Source of the DNA: Paraburkholderia fungorum
GTDB taxonomy: Bacteria; Pseudomonadota; Gammaproteobacteria; Burkholderiales; Burkholderiaceae
Length of the DNA stretch: 64,000 nt
Direction of reading: 5' to 3'
NCBI RefSeq assembly: GCF_900099835.1
Contig: NZ_FNKP01000001.1
Location: 2,480,001-2,544,000, forward strand
Both the position numbers and the translations under genes were made by a program. Of the stretch, positions 1-11,826 are shown piece after piece (positions within the stretch are counted from its first letter, which is position 1; each line of letters begins with the position of its first letter). The notes below the pieces were generated by a model, which was not told the DNA's origin, searched no databases, and was given only the letters and a program-made list of their open reading frames with translations.

Positions 1-1929
1 ACCGAAGCCGCCGCCTATGTGGACGCCGAAAAGGGCGTCGCCGACGTGAAGGCCGCGCTCGACGGCGCGCGTGACATCCTCTCGGAACAGTTCGGCGAAA
101 CAGCCGATCTGCTCGGCAAGCTGCGCGACTACCTGTTCAACCAGGGCGTGGTGTCGTCGAAAGTGGTCGAGGGCAAGGAAAACGCGGAAGAAGAGAAATT
201 CCGCGATTACTACGACTACGCGGAAACCATCCGCACCGTGCCGTCGCATCGCGCGCTGGCGCTGTTCCGCGGCCGCAACGCGGGCGTGCTGATGGTCAAG
301 CTCGGCCTCGGCGAAGAACTCGACGCGCAGGTGCCGCATCCGGGCGAAGCGCTGATCGCGCGCCATTTCGGCATCGCCAATCAGAACCGTCCTGCCGATA
401 AATGGCTCTCCGACGTGTGCCGCTGGTGCTGGCGCGTGAAGGTGCAACCGCACATCGAAAACGAACTGCTGACCAATCTGCGCGACGAAGCCGAACACGA
501 AGCAATTCGCGTGTTCGCGCGCAATCTGAAGGATTTGCTGCTGGCGGCTCCCGCAGGCCCGAAGGCCGTGATCGGTCTCGATCCTGGCATGCGTACCGGC
601 GTGAAGGTGGCTGTGGTCGACCGGACCGGCAAGGTGCTCGCCACCGACGTGATCTATCCGCACGAACCGCGCCGCGACTGGGACGGCTCGATCGCGAAAC
701 TCGCGCGTATTTGCGCGCAGACGCAGGCTGAGTTGATCAGTATCGGCAACGGCACGGCGTCGCGTGAAACGGACAAGCTCGCAAGCGAACTGATCGCGCG
801 GCACCCGGAATTCAAGTTGCAGAAGATCGTCGTGTCCGAAGCAGGCGCGTCGGTGTACTCGGCGTCCGAACTCGCGGCGAAGGAATTCCCGGACATGGAC
901 GTGTCGTTGCGCGGCGCGGTATCGATTGCGCGTCGTCTGCAAGATCCGCTCGCCGAACTCGTGAAGATCGAGCCGAAGGCGATCGGCGTCGGTCAGTATC
1001 AGCACGACGTGAATCAGCGTGAACTGGCCCGCTCGCTCGACGCAGTGGTAGAAGACTGCGTGAACGCGGTCGGCGTGGACGCGAACACCGCGTCGGTCGC
1101 GTTGCTCGCTCGCGTGTCGGGTCTGAACGCAACGCTCGCGCGCAATATCGTCGACTATCGCGATGCAAACGGCCCGTTCCCGTCGCGCGAACATTTGCGC
1201 AAGGTGCCGCGTCTCGGCGACAAAACCTTCGAGCAGGCCGCCGGTTTCCTGCGTATCAACAATGGCGAGAACCCGCTCGACCGCTCGTCGGTTCACCCGG
1301 AAGCGTATCCGGTCGTCGAACGGATGCTTGCGAAGATCAGCAAGCATGTCGGCGAAGTGCTCGGCAATCGTGAGGCGCTGCGCGGTCTGTCGCCAACGGA
1401 ATTCGTCGACGACCGTTTCGGCCTGCCGACCGTGCGCGACATTCTGCTCGAACTCGAAAAGCCGGGCCGCGATCCGCGCCCCGAATTCAAGACGGCGACA
1501 TTCCGCGAAGGCGTCGAAAAGGTCAGCGATCTGACGCCGGGCATGGTGCTCGAAGGCGTCGTGACGAACGTGGCCGCGTTTGGCGCGTTCATCGACGTAG
1601 GCGTGCATCAGGATGGTCTGGTGCACGTGTCGGCCCTGTCGACGAAGTTCATCAAGGACCCGCACGAAGTGGTCAAGGCCGGCCAGATCGTCAAGGTGAA
1701 GGTGCTGGAAGTCGACGTGAAGCGCCAACGTATCGCGCTGACCATGCGCATGGACGACGAAGTCGGCGCGGCCGGTGTGCGTAGCGGTGGTGGCGCGCAG
1801 CAGGATCGCGGCGGCTCTGGCGGTGGACGTTCGGGCGGCGGTGGTAATCGTGGCGGTCAGCAGCGTTCGCGCGAGCCGGAAGCCGGTGGTGCAATGGCTG
1901 CCGCGTTTGCGAAGCTCAAGCAGAAATAA
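1..1929 (+). CDS. tex: Tex-family RNA-binding transcriptional accessory protein (5' end outside window)
   Basis: The reading frame is open from base 1 and ends in TAA, giving 642 visible residues; Tex proteins are usually about 770-785 residues, so roughly the first 135 are missing. In order I see a YqgF/RNase H-like fold starting at [12 protein letters not shown] (about residue 190), the Tex helix-hairpin-helix region (about 355-425, with [20 protein letters not shown]), and an S1 RNA-binding domain ([20 protein letters not shown], about 510-590). A Gly/Arg/Gln-rich tail closes the protein. Tex binds nucleic acid and affects transcription and toxin or stress gene expression in several bacteria; its exact role here is unknown. 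It ends facing kup and shares a bidirectional terminator with it. The GTG at base 19 is internal and is not the start. Confidence 0.95.
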   Translation, partial: TEAAAYVDAEKGVADVKAALDGARDILSEQFGETADLLGKLRDYLFNQGVVSSKVVEGKENAEEEKFRDYYDYAETIRTVPSHRALALFRGRNAGVLMVKLGLGEELDAQVPHPGEALIARHFGIANQNRPADKWLSDVCRWCWRVKVQPHIENELLTNLRDEAEHEAIRVFARNLKDLLLAAPAGPKAVIGLDPGMRTGVKVAVVDRTGKVLATDVIYPHEPRRDWDGSIAKLARICAQTQAELISIGNGTASRETDKLASELIARHPEFKLQKIVVSEAGASVYSASELAAKEFPDMDVSLRGAVSIARRLQDPLAELVKIEPKAIGVGQYQHDVNQRELARSLDAVVEDCVNAVGVDANTASVALLARVSGLNATLARNIVDYRDANGPFPSREHLRKVPRLGDKTFEQAAGFLRINNGENPLDRSSVHPEAYPVVERMLAKISKHVGEVLGNREALRGLSPTEFVDDRFGLPTVRDILLELEKPGRDPRPEFKTATFREGVEKVSDLTPGMVLEGVVTNVAAFGAFIDVGVHQDGLVHVSALSTKFIKDPHEVVKAGQIVKVKVLEVDVKRQRIALTMRMDDEVGAAGVRSGGGAQQDRGGSGGGRSGGGGNRGGQQRSREPEAGGAMAAAFAKLKQK

Positions 1930-2000
1930 GCCGGGTTCGCGAGGGTCGGCGCGCGTTAGCTCGAACACCGCCCCTCGCTGCACGGCCTCAACGCCCAACA

Positions 2001-2027
2001 AAAAGCCCACGCAATGCGTGGGCTTTT
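2001..2027. terminator. Bidirectional intrinsic terminator between tex and kup
   Basis: A perfect hairpin (AAAAGCCCACGCA, then TGCGTGGGCTTTT) with A-run and T-run flanks lies between two convergent genes, so it can terminate both tex (+) and kup (-). Confidence 0.85.
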
Positions 2028-2058
2028 TGTTGGCTAGCGCCCGACTACGGCGCCAGGA

Positions 2059-3945
2059 TCAGATCTCGATCTTGGTCCCCAACTCCACCACCCGGTTAGC
2101 CGGGATGCTGAAGAAGTCGGTCGGCTTCGCGGCGTTCTGGTGCATCCATGCGAACACGCGTTCGCGCCATACGGACATGCCTGGCAGCTGTGTCGGCACC
2201 ACCGTTTCGCGCGCGAGGAAAAACGACGTGTCCATCAACTCGAACGTCATGTCCTGCGTGCGTCCCACCTCCAGCAGAACCGCCTTCACGTCCGGCGTTT
2301 CGTTAAACCCGTACGCGGCTTTCACGAGATACAAACCACCGTCGATATCCTTCACCGTCACGCGCTCGGCGTCTTTCACGTAAGGAATGTCGCGGGTCAC
2401 GAAGGTCAGGAAGATGGTGCGCTCGTGCAGCACCTTGTTGTGCTTGAGGTTGTGCAGCAGGCTCACCGGCACCAGCGAATCGCTGCCGGTCAGATAGATC
2501 GCCGTACCCGACACCCGGTGCGGCGGATGTGCGAGCAGGCCCTGCAGGAATGGCATCAGCGGAATACCGTCGGCGGCGGTACGTTCCTTGACGATCATCC
2601 GCCCCTTGAACCATGTCATCAGCAGGAAGAACAGCAGCGCGCCGATGCCGAGCGGCAGCCAGCCACCCTCCTCGACCTTCAGCAGATTGGCGCCGAAAAA
2701 GCCTAGATCGACCGTCATGAACACGCCGATGATCAACGCCACCAGCAGCTTGTTCCAGTTCCACACCTTCACCATCACGACGCACGCGAGGATCGTGGTA
2801 ATGACCATCGTGGCCGTCACCGCGATACCGTAAGCGGCGGCGAGATTATCCGAACTCTTGAACGCGATCACGATGCACAAAATGATGAACAGCAGCATCC
2901 AGTTCACGACCGGCACGTAGATCTGGCCGATCGCCAGCTCGGACGTATGCAGGATCTTCATACGCGGCACATAGCCGAGCTGGATCGCCTGGCTCGTCAG
3001 CGAATATGCGCCCGAAATCACTGCTTGCGACGCGATCACCGTCGCCACCGTCGACAGCACGACCAGCGGCAGCAACGCCCAGTCGGGCGCGAGCAGGAAG
3101 AACGGATTTTCGATGGCCTTCGCGTCGTGCATCAGCAGCGCGCCCTGGCCAAAATAATTTAACACCAGCGACGGCATGACCAGGATGTACCACGCCATCC
3201 GGATCGGCTTCGCGCCGAAGTGGCCCATATCGGCATACAACGCCTCTGCGCCAGTCAGCACCAGCACGACCGAGCCGAGTACGACATAAGCCTGCAACAC
3301 GTGCGCGGCCATGAAGGTGTACGCGTAGTACGGGTTCAGCGCGCGGATCACGGTAGGCGCCTGCACGATGTGCCACAGACCGAGCGCGGCGAGCACCACG
3401 AACCACAACACCATGATCGGACCGAACAGGCGGCCGACCATCGCCGTGCCATGCCGCTGGATCCAGAAGAGCAGGATCAGGATGACGATAGTCAGCGGCA
3501 GGACCAGATGCGACAGGTGTGGCGCGGCGATTTCCAGCCCTTCGACCGCCGAGATCACGGAGATGGCCGGCGTGATCACCGCGTCGCCATAAAACATGCA
3601 GGCGCCGAAGATGCCGAGCATCACCAGCAGGCCGGCGAATTTCGATTTTTCTTCGAGCGAGCGCAGCGCCAATGCCATCAGTGCGAGCACACCGCCCTCG
3701 CCGTTATTGTCCGCGCGCATCACGAACAGCACGTACTTGACGCCGACCACGATCACGATTGCCCAGAACAGCAGCGAGATCACGCCGAGAATCGATTGTT
3801 CAGTCAGCGGAATGCCATGTGACGGACTGAAAGCCTCTTTCAGCGAATACAACGGGCTCGTGCCGATATCGCCGAAGACCACTCCGATCGCGGCAATCGC
3901 GAGGGAAGGCAGTGGCTGTTTGTGCACGTGATTGTTATCTGTCAT
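2059..3945 (-). CDS. kup: Kup-type low-affinity potassium uptake permease
   Basis: This inner-membrane K+ transporter (KUP/HAK/KT family) probably works as a K+/H+ symporter. Starting at the ATG at 3945 gives 628 residues, a standard Kup length; the frame stays open upstream, but that extension is not membrane-protein-like. The family signature [10 protein letters not shown] lies at residues 25-34. About twelve hydrophobic segments follow to roughly residue 430, then a hydrophilic cytoplasmic C-terminal domain of about 190 residues. No strong ribosome-binding site is visible before the ATG. The gene has its own upstream region of about 220 bp, shared with the end of the phosphoribosyltransferase gene, and is transcribed alone. 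A TAGAAT hexamer at 3989-3994 on the minus strand could be a -10 element, but no good -35 matches it. Confidence 0.95.
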   Translation of the reverse strand: MTDNNHVHKQPLPSLAIAAIGVVFGDIGTSPLYSLKEAFSPSHGIPLTEQSILGVISLLFWAIVIVVGVKYVLFVMRADNNGEGGVLALMALALRSLEEKSKFAGLLVMLGIFGACMFYGDAVITPAISVISAVEGLEIAAPHLSHLVLPLTIVILILLFWIQRHGTAMVGRLFGPIMVLWFVVLAALGLWHIVQAPTVIRALNPYYAYTFMAAHVLQAYVVLGSVVLVLTGAEALYADMGHFGAKPIRMAWYILVMPSLVLNYFGQGALLMHDAKAIENPFFLLAPDWALLPLVVLSTVATVIASQAVISGAYSLTSQAIQLGYVPRMKILHTSELAIGQIYVPVVNWMLLFIILCIVIAFKSSDNLAAAYGIAVTATMVITTILACVVMVKVWNWNKLLVALIIGVFMTVDLGFFGANLLKVEEGGWLPLGIGALLFFLLMTWFKGRMIVKERTAADGIPLMPFLQGLLAHPPHRVSGTAIYLTGSDSLVPVSLLHNLKHNKVLHERTIFLTFVTRDIPYVKDAERVTVKDIDGGLYLVKAAYGFNETPDVKAVLLEVGRTQDMTFELMDTSFFLARETVVPTQLPGMSVWRERVFAWMHQNAAKPTDFFSIPANRVVELGTKIEI

Positions 3946-4023
3946 AGACGCGAGGAGATCTGTTCCCTGAGCGGAAAAAACGACCGCTATTCTAAACTGC
4001 CCGTCTGACGCCGCCAGGCCTGT

Positions 4024-4032
4024 TGTGGATAA
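4024..4032 (-). promoter_or_regulatory. Perfect DnaA-box match upstream of kup
   Basis: On the minus strand the sequence reads TTATCCACA, the canonical DnaA 9-mer, about 80 bp upstream of the kup start. It is isolated and no cluster of boxes was noticed nearby. Function is unproven. Confidence 0.35.
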
Positions 4033-4160
4033 GCCACGTGGATTGTCCGCGCAGTGTAGCACTGCGATTTGGGCGCGTCTGCCAGGTTGGCTGGATCGTC
4101 GGCATGGGTGTTGCACGGCTTGCAAAGCGCGTCGACGGCGCCGTCGAACACGGTGCGCGG

Positions 4161-4193
4161 GCAAAAAAAACGGAGCCCAAAGGGCTCCGTTTC
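4161..4193 (-). terminator. Intrinsic terminator after the phosphoribosyltransferase gene
   Basis: Read on the minus strand, a hairpin (AAACGGAGCCC, loop TTT, GGGCTCCGTTT) is followed by a run of eight T. It lies about 50 bp after the stop of the phosphoribosyltransferase gene and ends the hfq-to-purA direction of transcription. Confidence 0.88.
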
Positions 4194-4243
4194 ACGGGCA
4201 CTGCGATGATTACGACGCGATGTGTAAAGCGCCGAAGTCAGCA

Positions 4244-4834
4244 TCACTCCCCCGACGACTCCTGCGCCTGCGCGATACCGCGCTTGATCCACGCACCGAG
4301 GTTATGTGGACGAACCGTGTCCCACTCCTCGAACGGCTGGTGAATCCACGGATTGGTCGGCAGGTATTGCACGTGGTAGTCGGGCTTCACCTTCGAGCAG
4401 CCCTTGTACCAGAGCACCGCCGAACGCACCGCCGTGATGGCCGGATAGCGGTCTTTCAGATGCTGCTGAACGCGCGCCAGCGTGACGCCCGAATCGACCA
4501 GGTCGTCGACCAGCAGCACGTTGCCGTGCAGCTCGCCGCGCGTCATCGTGATGTATTGCGCGATGTCGAGTTCGCCCTGCTCCGTGCCGGCTGCTTCGCG
4601 GTACGAACTCGTGGCGAGAATTGCCAGCGGCAGATCGTAAATACGCGAAAGCTGATCGCCGACGCGCAGGCCGCCTCGCGCGAGACACAGAATCTGGTCG
4701 AACTTCCAGCCCGAGTCGTGCACGCCCAACGCCAGCAGTTCGATCAGACGGTGATACTCGTCCCAACCGACCCACAGGTTTTTCTCATCATTACGCGGAT
4801 CTTTCATCGCGATCATGGGTACACCTTGAACCAT
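4244..4834 (-). CDS. Phosphoribosyltransferase (purine salvage-like)
   Basis: A 196-residue type-I phosphoribosyltransferase. The PRPP-binding motif VLLVDDLVDSGVTL lies at about residues 106-119, and an upstream LCLARGGL segment (about 49-56) matches the region preceding the flexible loop in hypoxanthine/xanthine-guanine enzymes. It probably joins a purine base, or a related base, to PRPP; the substrate cannot be read from sequence. The gene starts 3 bp after the purA stop, so the two are almost certainly co-transcribed. Three in-frame ATGs (4834, 4816, 4807) compete; the second has a better AAGG-type site 8 nt upstream, so the true N-terminus may be six residues shorter. A strong terminator follows. 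Confidence 0.85.
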   Translation of the reverse strand: MVQGVPMIAMKDPRNDEKNLWVGWDEYHRLIELLALGVHDSGWKFDQILCLARGGLRVGDQLSRIYDLPLAILATSSYREAAGTEQGELDIAQYITMTRGELHGNVLLVDDLVDSGVTLARVQQHLKDRYPAITAVRSAVLWYKGCSKVKPDYHVQYLPTNPWIHQPFEEWDTVRPHNLGAWIKRGIAQAQESSGE

Positions 4835-4837
4835 GGC

Positions 4838-6214
<1,377 letters not shown>

Positions 6215-6286
6215 CTACCTATGTTCGCGGAACCTTCCGAATTTTTCCGTTTCCGCTCAACGGTATGCACGTTATGGTGAGTATGA

Positions 6287-6314
6287 AAAGGATGGCGCGG
6301 CAGTTGGCCGCGCC
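6287..6314 (-). terminator. Possible weak terminator or attenuator between hisZ and purA
   Basis: A perfect 8-bp stem, GGCGCGGC / GCCGCGCC with a 5-nt loop (6294-6314), is followed on the minus strand by ATCCTTTTC. The T-run is short, so termination would be partial at best. Confidence 0.4.
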
Positions 6315-6408
6315 GTGTCCTGCGAGACTTCGGCGATAGATTCGTGACACTCTCGTCGCCGTATGACAGGTGCGAGGGGAAGCCCCTTGCAGGTCGGCAG
6401 GAACGCGC

Positions 6409-7560
6409 TCAGGAGCGCGGTTCGACGACCCATGCACCGTTGCGCTCGACCAACACGCGGTCGAACGCGAATTCATCCAGGCTGTGTTCGTGACCCGGCA
6501 GCGCCTGGATCACTACTTCGCCGGCATCGCGCAATGCGGCCACGCTGACGCGCAACGCGTCGTCGTGTTGCCACGGCGCGAGAATCGCGCTGCTGCGCGC
6601 TTCGACCGGCGAGATACGCGCCACTTCACGCAGATCCAGCGAAAAGCCGGTTGCCGCGCGAGCCCGGCCATAGGCCTGGCCGACATGGTCGTAACGGCCG
6701 CCGCGCGCCACCGCATTCGGCACGCCGTCGACATAGGCCGAAAACATCACGCCGCTGTGGTAAGCATAGCCGCGCAGGTCGGCAAGGTCGATCATCACTT
6801 CGGCGCCGTCGACCTGGCTCGCGAGAAACGCGAGATCGTCGAGTGCGCGGGCGATGGCCGGCGTATTCGGCAAACGTGCGCGGGCTTCTTCGAGCACCGA
6901 CGCGTCGCCATAAAGCGAAGGCAGCGCGCGCAACGCATCGCGGATGACCGGCGTGAGTCCTTCGGTGAGTTCCGCGAGACGCGGCACATCTTTGCCCGCC
7001 AGCGCGTCGTAGAGCGACTGACCATGGTCTGCGGCGGCCGGTTCGGATTCGATCAACGCAGCGAGCACACCCGCGTGACAGAGGTCGAGACGAACCTTGG
7101 AAAGACCCGCCAGACGCAGTGCGTCGAGCATCAGTTGCTGGATTTCCAGGTCGGCTTCGAGGCCAGCATGACCATAGATTTCCGCGCCGATCTGGATCTG
7201 CTCACGCGTGGCGTGCAAACCGCGCGGACGCGTGTGCGCAACATTGCCCGCATAGCAAAGACGCGTCACGCCCTGACGGTTCAGCAAATGCGCATCGATA
7301 CGCGCGACCTGCGGCGTCATGTCGGCGCGCAGACCGAGCGTACGACCGGACATCTGGTCGACGAGCTTGAAGGTGCGCAGATTCAGATCGTGACCGCCAC
7401 CGGTCAGCAGCGACTCGAGGTATTCGAGCAGCGGCGGCATCACCATCTCGTAGCCATACGAGCGGAAACGGTCCAGCAGACGGCGCCGCAATTCTTCGAT
7501 CTTGCGGGCTTCCGACGGCAGCACGTCGGCGATATTTTCGGGGAGTAACCAGGTCGACAT
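6409..7560 (-). CDS. hisZ: ATP phosphoribosyltransferase regulatory subunit
   Basis: HisZ is a paralogue of the histidyl-tRNA synthetase catalytic core that lacks aminoacylation activity and pairs with short-form HisG to catalyse and regulate the first step of histidine synthesis. The 383-residue product has the HisS-like N-terminus ([20 protein letters not shown]), a motif-2-like segment around [16 protein letters not shown] (about 88-103), and lacks the HisRS anticodon-binding domain. Its sequence differs clearly from the true hisS at 15.7-17.0 kb. The ATG at 7560 has AGGA 8 nt upstream. It follows the hflKC-DUF2065 genes in the same direction. hisG is not in this window, so the partner subunit is encoded elsewhere. 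Confidence 0.95.
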   Translation of the reverse strand: MSTWLLPENIADVLPSEARKIEELRRRLLDRFRSYGYEMVMPPLLEYLESLLTGGGHDLNLRTFKLVDQMSGRTLGLRADMTPQVARIDAHLLNRQGVTRLCYAGNVAHTRPRGLHATREQIQIGAEIYGHAGLEADLEIQQLMLDALRLAGLSKVRLDLCHAGVLAALIESEPAAADHGQSLYDALAGKDVPRLAELTEGLTPVIRDALRALPSLYGDASVLEEARARLPNTPAIARALDDLAFLASQVDGAEVMIDLADLRGYAYHSGVMFSAYVDGVPNAVARGGRYDHVGQAYGRARAATGFSLDLREVARISPVEARSSAILAPWQHDDALRVSVAALRDAGEVVIQALPGHEHSLDEFAFDRVLVERNGAWVVEPRS

Positions 7561-7750
7561 CGATACAGTCCTACGACGTTGAACACGGCGGCTGGGGCGC
7601 CGGTGAGTGAGTTTTAATGGCGGGCGGCGACTCGATTCTGGCGGCTATCGCAGACGCCCTGACGCCCGTGCACCTCATGCCGGCTCGCGTCGGCAGACAT
7701 CAGCAGCACAGACACCACAGGCGAGGCATCTACGGCCCGAGCCGGACCCG

Positions 7751-7942
7751 TCAGGTCACGATAAACAGCAGAATCAGTCCGAGCGCCATCACGATCAACC
7801 CGCCAATGCGGATCTGATGCGCGGGACGTTCCGCAATTTTACGGAACGTGTCGCGCCAGGCCGCCGGAAAAACGAAGGGAAACATCCCTTCGATAATCAG
7901 CATCAATGCGATCGCGAGCAGTAACGAGCCGGCTATATCCAT
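7751..7942 (-). CDS. DUF2065 small membrane protein
   Basis: A 63-residue protein with two hydrophobic helices (about residues 3-24 and 45-62) joined by a basic segment (WRDTFRKIAERPAHQIR). This matches the DUF2065 (YjeT-like) family, which sits after hflC in many proteobacteria. The function is unknown; proximity to hflKC suggests a membrane role. The start is the ATG at 7942, 43 bp after the hflC stop. A longer open frame upstream overlaps hflC and was not used. The 190-bp spacer to hisZ holds nothing I can identify. Confidence 0.85.
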   Translation of the reverse strand: MDIAGSLLLAIALMLIIEGMFPFVFPAAWRDTFRKIAERPAHQIRIGGLIVMALGLILLFIVT

Positions 7943-7985
7943 GCGATGAAAAGCCGCGATGCGAATGCCGCGGCGGTTCCGGTTA

Positions 7986-8888
7986 TCAGTGTTTGCGCGG
8001 TGCCGCGGGAGCGTCCGGGGCAGCGCCGCCGGTCGGGCTACGCATGAAGCGGAAGAACTCGTTATTCGAGTCGACGACAACGATGTCGCCCGGCTTGAAG
8101 GTGTTCCGGTATGCCTGCATGCTTTGATAAAACTGATAGAACTGCGGGTCTTTGCCGAAAGCGTCTGCAGCAATGGCCGCAGCCTTCGCATCGCCGTCGC
8201 CACGAATGCCCTGCGCCTGACGATAGCCGTCGGCGAGAATCTCCTGCTGCTTCGCGATGGCATCGGCCTTGATCTGGTCAGCCTCGGCCGCGCCCTTGGC
8301 GCGTTCGTCGGCGGCAACCTGGTTGCGCTCGGCAATCATCCGCTTGAAGACCGAATCGGTCATCGCTGCGGGGAAATCGACGCGCGTCAATTGCATACCG
8401 ACCACCGACACGCCCAGCGACGCCGCCGCCTTGTCCATCGAGTCGCGCGCTTCGTCCGCGACAGCCTGCTGTTTGGCAAGCGCGTCGGACAACGTGACCT
8501 TGCCAAACGCGTCGCTAAGCGCGGTGCGCGACAGCAGAGCCAGCCGGTCCGGCAGGCTCTGGACATCACCCTTTGTTTCAGCGAGCAATTTCAGCGGATC
8601 GGTGACGCGGAACCGGACGACCGGATTCACCAGTAACTCGGTTTTGTCCGACGTGACGTAATGATCTTCGTCTGGCGCGTCGAGCGACTGCACGCGGTTA
8701 TCCACCAGCGTGACGGTTTGCAACGGCGGCGGCAGTTTGACGTGCAGCCCCGGCCCGAGCAACGTGGACGGCGAGTCGCCACGCGACGACAGCACGGCCA
8801 TATGCCGCTGATCGACGACGAACACCGTCGACGACGCGGCGAACAGCACGATGACAATAGCCACGACGAGCGCAATGATCTTGTTCAT
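7986..8888 (-). CDS. hflC: HflC, FtsH-modulating membrane protein
   Basis: HflC pairs with HflK in a large membrane assembly that encloses and modulates the FtsH (HflB) protease on the periplasmic side. The 300-residue product has an N-terminal transmembrane helix (residues 4-22), then an SPFH/band-7 domain beginning VFVVDQRHMAVL, and a long charged Ala-rich helical region (about 190-255) typical of the family. It starts 12 bp after the hflK stop. The C-terminus is Pro/Ala-rich and variable. Confidence 0.95.
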   Translation of the reverse strand: MNKIIALVVAIVIVLFAASSTVFVVDQRHMAVLSSRGDSPSTLLGPGLHVKLPPPLQTVTLVDNRVQSLDAPDEDHYVTSDKTELLVNPVVRFRVTDPLKLLAETKGDVQSLPDRLALLSRTALSDAFGKVTLSDALAKQQAVADEARDSMDKAAASLGVSVVGMQLTRVDFPAAMTDSVFKRMIAERNQVAADERAKGAAEADQIKADAIAKQQEILADGYRQAQGIRGDGDAKAAAIAADAFGKDPQFYQFYQSMQAYRNTFKPGDIVVVDSNNEFFRFMRSPTGGAAPDAPAAPRKH

Positions 8889-8900
8889 GTTGTGCGCTCC

Positions 8901-10295
8901 TTATTGAACGTCGTCTTCACGCATGCGATTGCGGAAGGCGTCGCGTGAACGGAGCGAGTCGCTGCTTGCCGCGGCCTGGCTGGCCGGCGTGCTGACGGCG
9001 GCCGGTGCCGAAGCCACGACTCCCGGTACAGCGGCAGCCGCGTTGTCGGAAGCCGCCGGAGCCGCTGCACCGCTCGCCGCTTGCGGAGCTGCAGCTGCCG
9101 AAGCGCCCGACGGGCTCACGCCTGCTTCCGCGAGCCGCTGACGATTCTGTTCGATCAGCTTGTCGAGCGGCAGATACATCACGTTATTGCCGTTCTTGTT
9201 GTCCACAAACACCTTGGTCGCCGTCGAATAGATGTGCTGCATGGTTTCCATGTACATGCGCGTGCGGACCACAGCGGGCGCTTTCGAGTACTGCTCGTAG
9301 ACCTGATTGAAGCGCTCAGCGTCGCCCTGCGCCTGAGCCACGGTCTTGTCGCTGTACGTTTTCGCGTCGGCGATCTGGCGTGCCACATCGGCTTGCGCAT
9401 GCGGCAGCAAATCTGCGACGTAGGCCTGCGCGTCGTGCTTCGCGCGTTCGTTTTCCTGGCGTACTTTTGCGGCGTCGTCGAAGGCGGCCTGCACCTGGTC
9501 GGGCACCTGCACCCCTTGCATCGTCACCCCGGTCACAACGAGACCGGACTGGTTCGCGTCGAGGGTCTGCTGGATCGATTCCATCAGCTGCTGACGAATT
9601 GTTTCGCGATCCTGATCGAGAACATCGCTGGTGCTGCGCGTGCCGACGATGCTGCGCACCGCCGCCTGAGCGGCCTGCATCACGCTTTGATCGGGATCGA
9701 CGCTGCGGAACAGATAATCGGTCGGCTTGCGCACCTGGTATTGCACCGCGAAACGCACGTCGACGATGTCCGCATTCTGCGTGAGCATCGACGCGTCTTT
9801 CACGTTCGCGAGACGCACGACGTTATTGCGGCCGATCTCCACCTGGCGGATCTGCCCGATATTGACGACTTCATGCGCTTCGAACGGATACGGCAGACGC
9901 CAGTGCACACCCTGCCCCGCGGTGTAACGATATTTGCCGAACTGCATCACGACCGCCGCCTGACCATCCTGCACGACGAACACGCCGCTGCCGAGATAGA
10001 TAGCGATCAGCACGCCGATCACGATGCCCACGCCGATGCGCGCGCCGCGTCCGTTATCGGGTTTGCCGCCACCGACACCACCGCCCTTGCGTCCAAAAAT
10101 CCGGCTCAGGCGACGATTGAAATCACGCCACATCTCGTCGAGATCGGGCGGCCCTTCACCGTCTTTGGGTGGGCGCTTGGGATCGTTCGGCCGTTGCCGG
10201 TCTCCATTGCCATCGCCCCGGCCCCAGCGCGGATCGTTCAGTGACAGCATGGCGCGCATGCGCAGCCAGATACTCCGCTCGTTGTAATCGTTCAC
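8901..10295 (-). CDS. hflK: HflK, FtsH-modulating membrane protein
   Basis: The 464-residue partner of HflC. The N-terminus is cytoplasmic and Gly/Pro/Asp-rich, followed by a transmembrane helix at about residues 86-106 and an SPFH/band-7 domain (GVFVVQDGQAAVVMQFGKY). A helical C-terminal part and an Ala/Ser/Pro-rich tail follow. The predicted start is GTG at 10295 with little Shine-Dalgarno complementarity; internal ATGs at 10259 and 10250 are alternatives, since the first 15 residues are not conserved in the general family. It lies 49 bp after hflX in the same direction, so hfq-hflX-hflK-hflC reads as one transcription unit. Confidence 0.95.
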   Translation of the reverse strand: MNDYNERSIWLRMRAMLSLNDPRWGRGDGNGDRQRPNDPKRPPKDGEGPPDLDEMWRDFNRRLSRIFGRKGGGVGGGKPDNGRGARIGVGIVIGVLIAIYLGSGVFVVQDGQAAVVMQFGKYRYTAGQGVHWRLPYPFEAHEVVNIGQIRQVEIGRNNVVRLANVKDASMLTQNADIVDVRFAVQYQVRKPTDYLFRSVDPDQSVMQAAQAAVRSIVGTRSTSDVLDQDRETIRQQLMESIQQTLDANQSGLVVTGVTMQGVQVPDQVQAAFDDAAKVRQENERAKHDAQAYVADLLPHAQADVARQIADAKTYSDKTVAQAQGDAERFNQVYEQYSKAPAVVRTRMYMETMQHIYSTATKVFVDNKNGNNVMYLPLDKLIEQNRQRLAEAGVSPSGASAAAAPQAASGAAAPAASDNAAAAVPGVVASAPAAVSTPASQAAASSDSLRSRDAFRNRMREDDVQ

Positions 10296-10344
10296 CTGTG
10301 TTCGTTCACCAGAGTAGACAGCGGGTCAGTGCAATTGGGACGGG

Positions 10345-11559
10345 TCAGTGCCCGAGTTCTGGGACCTTGCGGTCGTCGTGCGGTGCTGCCGTTCCGTTTT
10401 CTTCCGACGGCTCGATCAGCACGTCGCCAAGAGGTTCGGCAGTAGCGATTTCAGCGATGGCAGCGCGCAATGTATCCAGCCCTTGCCCGGTGCGCGCGCT
10501 CAAAAAGACGCGCGAAATATTACCATACTCATCCCGCTCAACCGCGTCCCCACGGGCCGCCAACTCGGGCACCGCGTCGATCTTGTTGAATACCAGCACC
10601 TGCCGGATCGTGTCCGCGCCGATAGCGTGCAACACCTCGTTCACCTGATCGATCTGATCGAGGCGCACTGCGCTCGATGCGTCGACCACATGCAGCAGCA
10701 GATCGGCGTGAATGGTTTCTTCGAGCGTGGCACGGAATGCCGCGACCAGCTGGTGAGGCAACTCGCGGATGAACCCGACCGTATCGGACACCACCACCTG
10801 CCCCGCTTCGTCGCCGAGATACACGCGGCGCGACGTTGTGTCGAGCGTCGCGAACAGTTGGTCGGCAGCATACGCCTGAGCTTTAGTGAGTGCATTGAAC
10901 AGCGTGGATTTGCCCGCGTTCGTATAGCCGACCAGCGACACCGACATCGTCTGATTCCGGCTGCGCGCGCGACGCTGCGTGCCATGCTGACGACGCAGCT
11001 TCTCAAGCCGCGTCTTGAGCGCCTTGATGCGCTCGCCGATCAGGCGGCGGTCGGTTTCGAGCTGCGTTTCACCAGGACCGCGCAAACCGATACCGCCCTT
11101 CTGACGCTCGAGGTGAGTCCACGCACGAATCAGCCGGGTCGACAGATACTGCAACTGCGCGAGCTCCACCTGCAGCTTGCCTTCGTGGCTGCGGGCGCGT
11201 TGCGCAAAAATATCGAGGATGAGACTGGTGCGATCAATCACACGGCGATTAAGCGCCTGCTCCAGATTGCGCTGCTGCGCAGGTGCCAGAGCGTGATTGA
11301 AAATGACGAGTTCGATGTCGTTCGCCTCACACGCAAGACGCAATTCTTCGGCCTTGCCGCTGCCGACGAACATCTTCGCGTCGGGGCTGGACCGGCGTCC
11401 GGTGAGGGTAACTAACGGATTGGCACCCGCGCTTTGCGCGAGCAGGCTGAGTTCTTCGAGACTGGCTTCGAAATCGATCTTACCGAAGTCGATGCCGACA
11501 AGCGCTGCATTGATCAAATTGGAGGGTATCAAGATAAGGCGGCCGGGAGTAATCGCCAA
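10345..11559 (-). CDS. hflX: Ribosome-associated GTPase HflX
   Basis: HflX is a GTPase that binds 50S subunits and splits stalled or heat-damaged ribosomes. The N-terminal HflX domain includes FVGSGKAEEL and a highly conserved central block ending GGIGLRGPGETQLETDRR (about 155-172). The G domain has the P-loop GYTNAGKST (211-219), SDTVGFIRELP (switch II) and NKID. The C-terminal tail is acidic and variable. No ATG starts the frame: TTG at 11559 is the longest option and TTG at 11517 (LINAALVGIDFG) is the other. Neither has a strong ribosome-binding site, so the N-terminus is uncertain by up to 14 residues. It follows hfq by 30 bp. Confidence 0.93.
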   Translation of the reverse strand: MAITPGRLILIPSNLINAALVGIDFGKIDFEASLEELSLLAQSAGANPLVTLTGRRSSPDAKMFVGSGKAEELRLACEANDIELVIFNHALAPAQQRNLEQALNRRVIDRTSLILDIFAQRARSHEGKLQVELAQLQYLSTRLIRAWTHLERQKGGIGLRGPGETQLETDRRLIGERIKALKTRLEKLRRQHGTQRRARSRNQTMSVSLVGYTNAGKSTLFNALTKAQAYAADQLFATLDTTSRRVYLGDEAGQVVVSDTVGFIRELPHQLVAAFRATLEETIHADLLLHVVDASSAVRLDQIDQVNEVLHAIGADTIRQVLVFNKIDAVPELAARGDAVERDEYGNISRVFLSARTGQGLDTLRAAIAEIATAEPLGDVLIEPSEENGTAAPHDDRKVPELGH

Positions 11560-11589
11560 CGGGCGACGCTACGCCGGCCGCGACAGGGG

Positions 11590-11826
11590 TTAGGACTGTT
11601 CAGAATCCGGGTGGAAATTCACCGGACGGGCTGGCACGACTGTCGAGATTGCGTGCTTGTAGACCATCTGGGTGACCGTATTCCGGAGCAACACGACGTA
11701 CTGGTCGAACGATTCGATGTTCCCTTGAAGCTTGATGCCGTTGACCAGGTAGATCGACACCGGCACATGCTCTTTACGCAGTGCGTTCAAAAACGGGTCT
11801 TGTAACAATTGCCCTTTGTTGCTCAT
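11590..11826 (-). CDS. hfq: RNA chaperone Hfq
   Basis: Hfq forms a hexameric Sm-like ring that pairs small RNAs with mRNAs. The 78-residue product starts [17 protein letters not shown] and carries the Sm1 segment ([17 protein letters not shown], 31-47) and the Sm2 motif YKHAIS (56-61). The C-terminal tail is short, as in other betaproteobacteria. A TATAGT hexamer about 85 bp upstream on the minus strand may be the -10 of the hfq operon. It is followed at 30 bp by hflX. Confidence 0.97.
   Translation of the reverse strand: MSNKGQLLQDPFLNALRKEHVPVSIYLVNGIKLQGNIESFDQYVVLLRNTVTQMVYKHAISTVVPARPVNFHPDSEQS

Noticed and set aside
3946..4164. 73-codon N-terminal extension of Kup
   Set aside because: The extension is not conserved-looking, and starting at 3945 gives exactly the normal Kup length and N-terminus.
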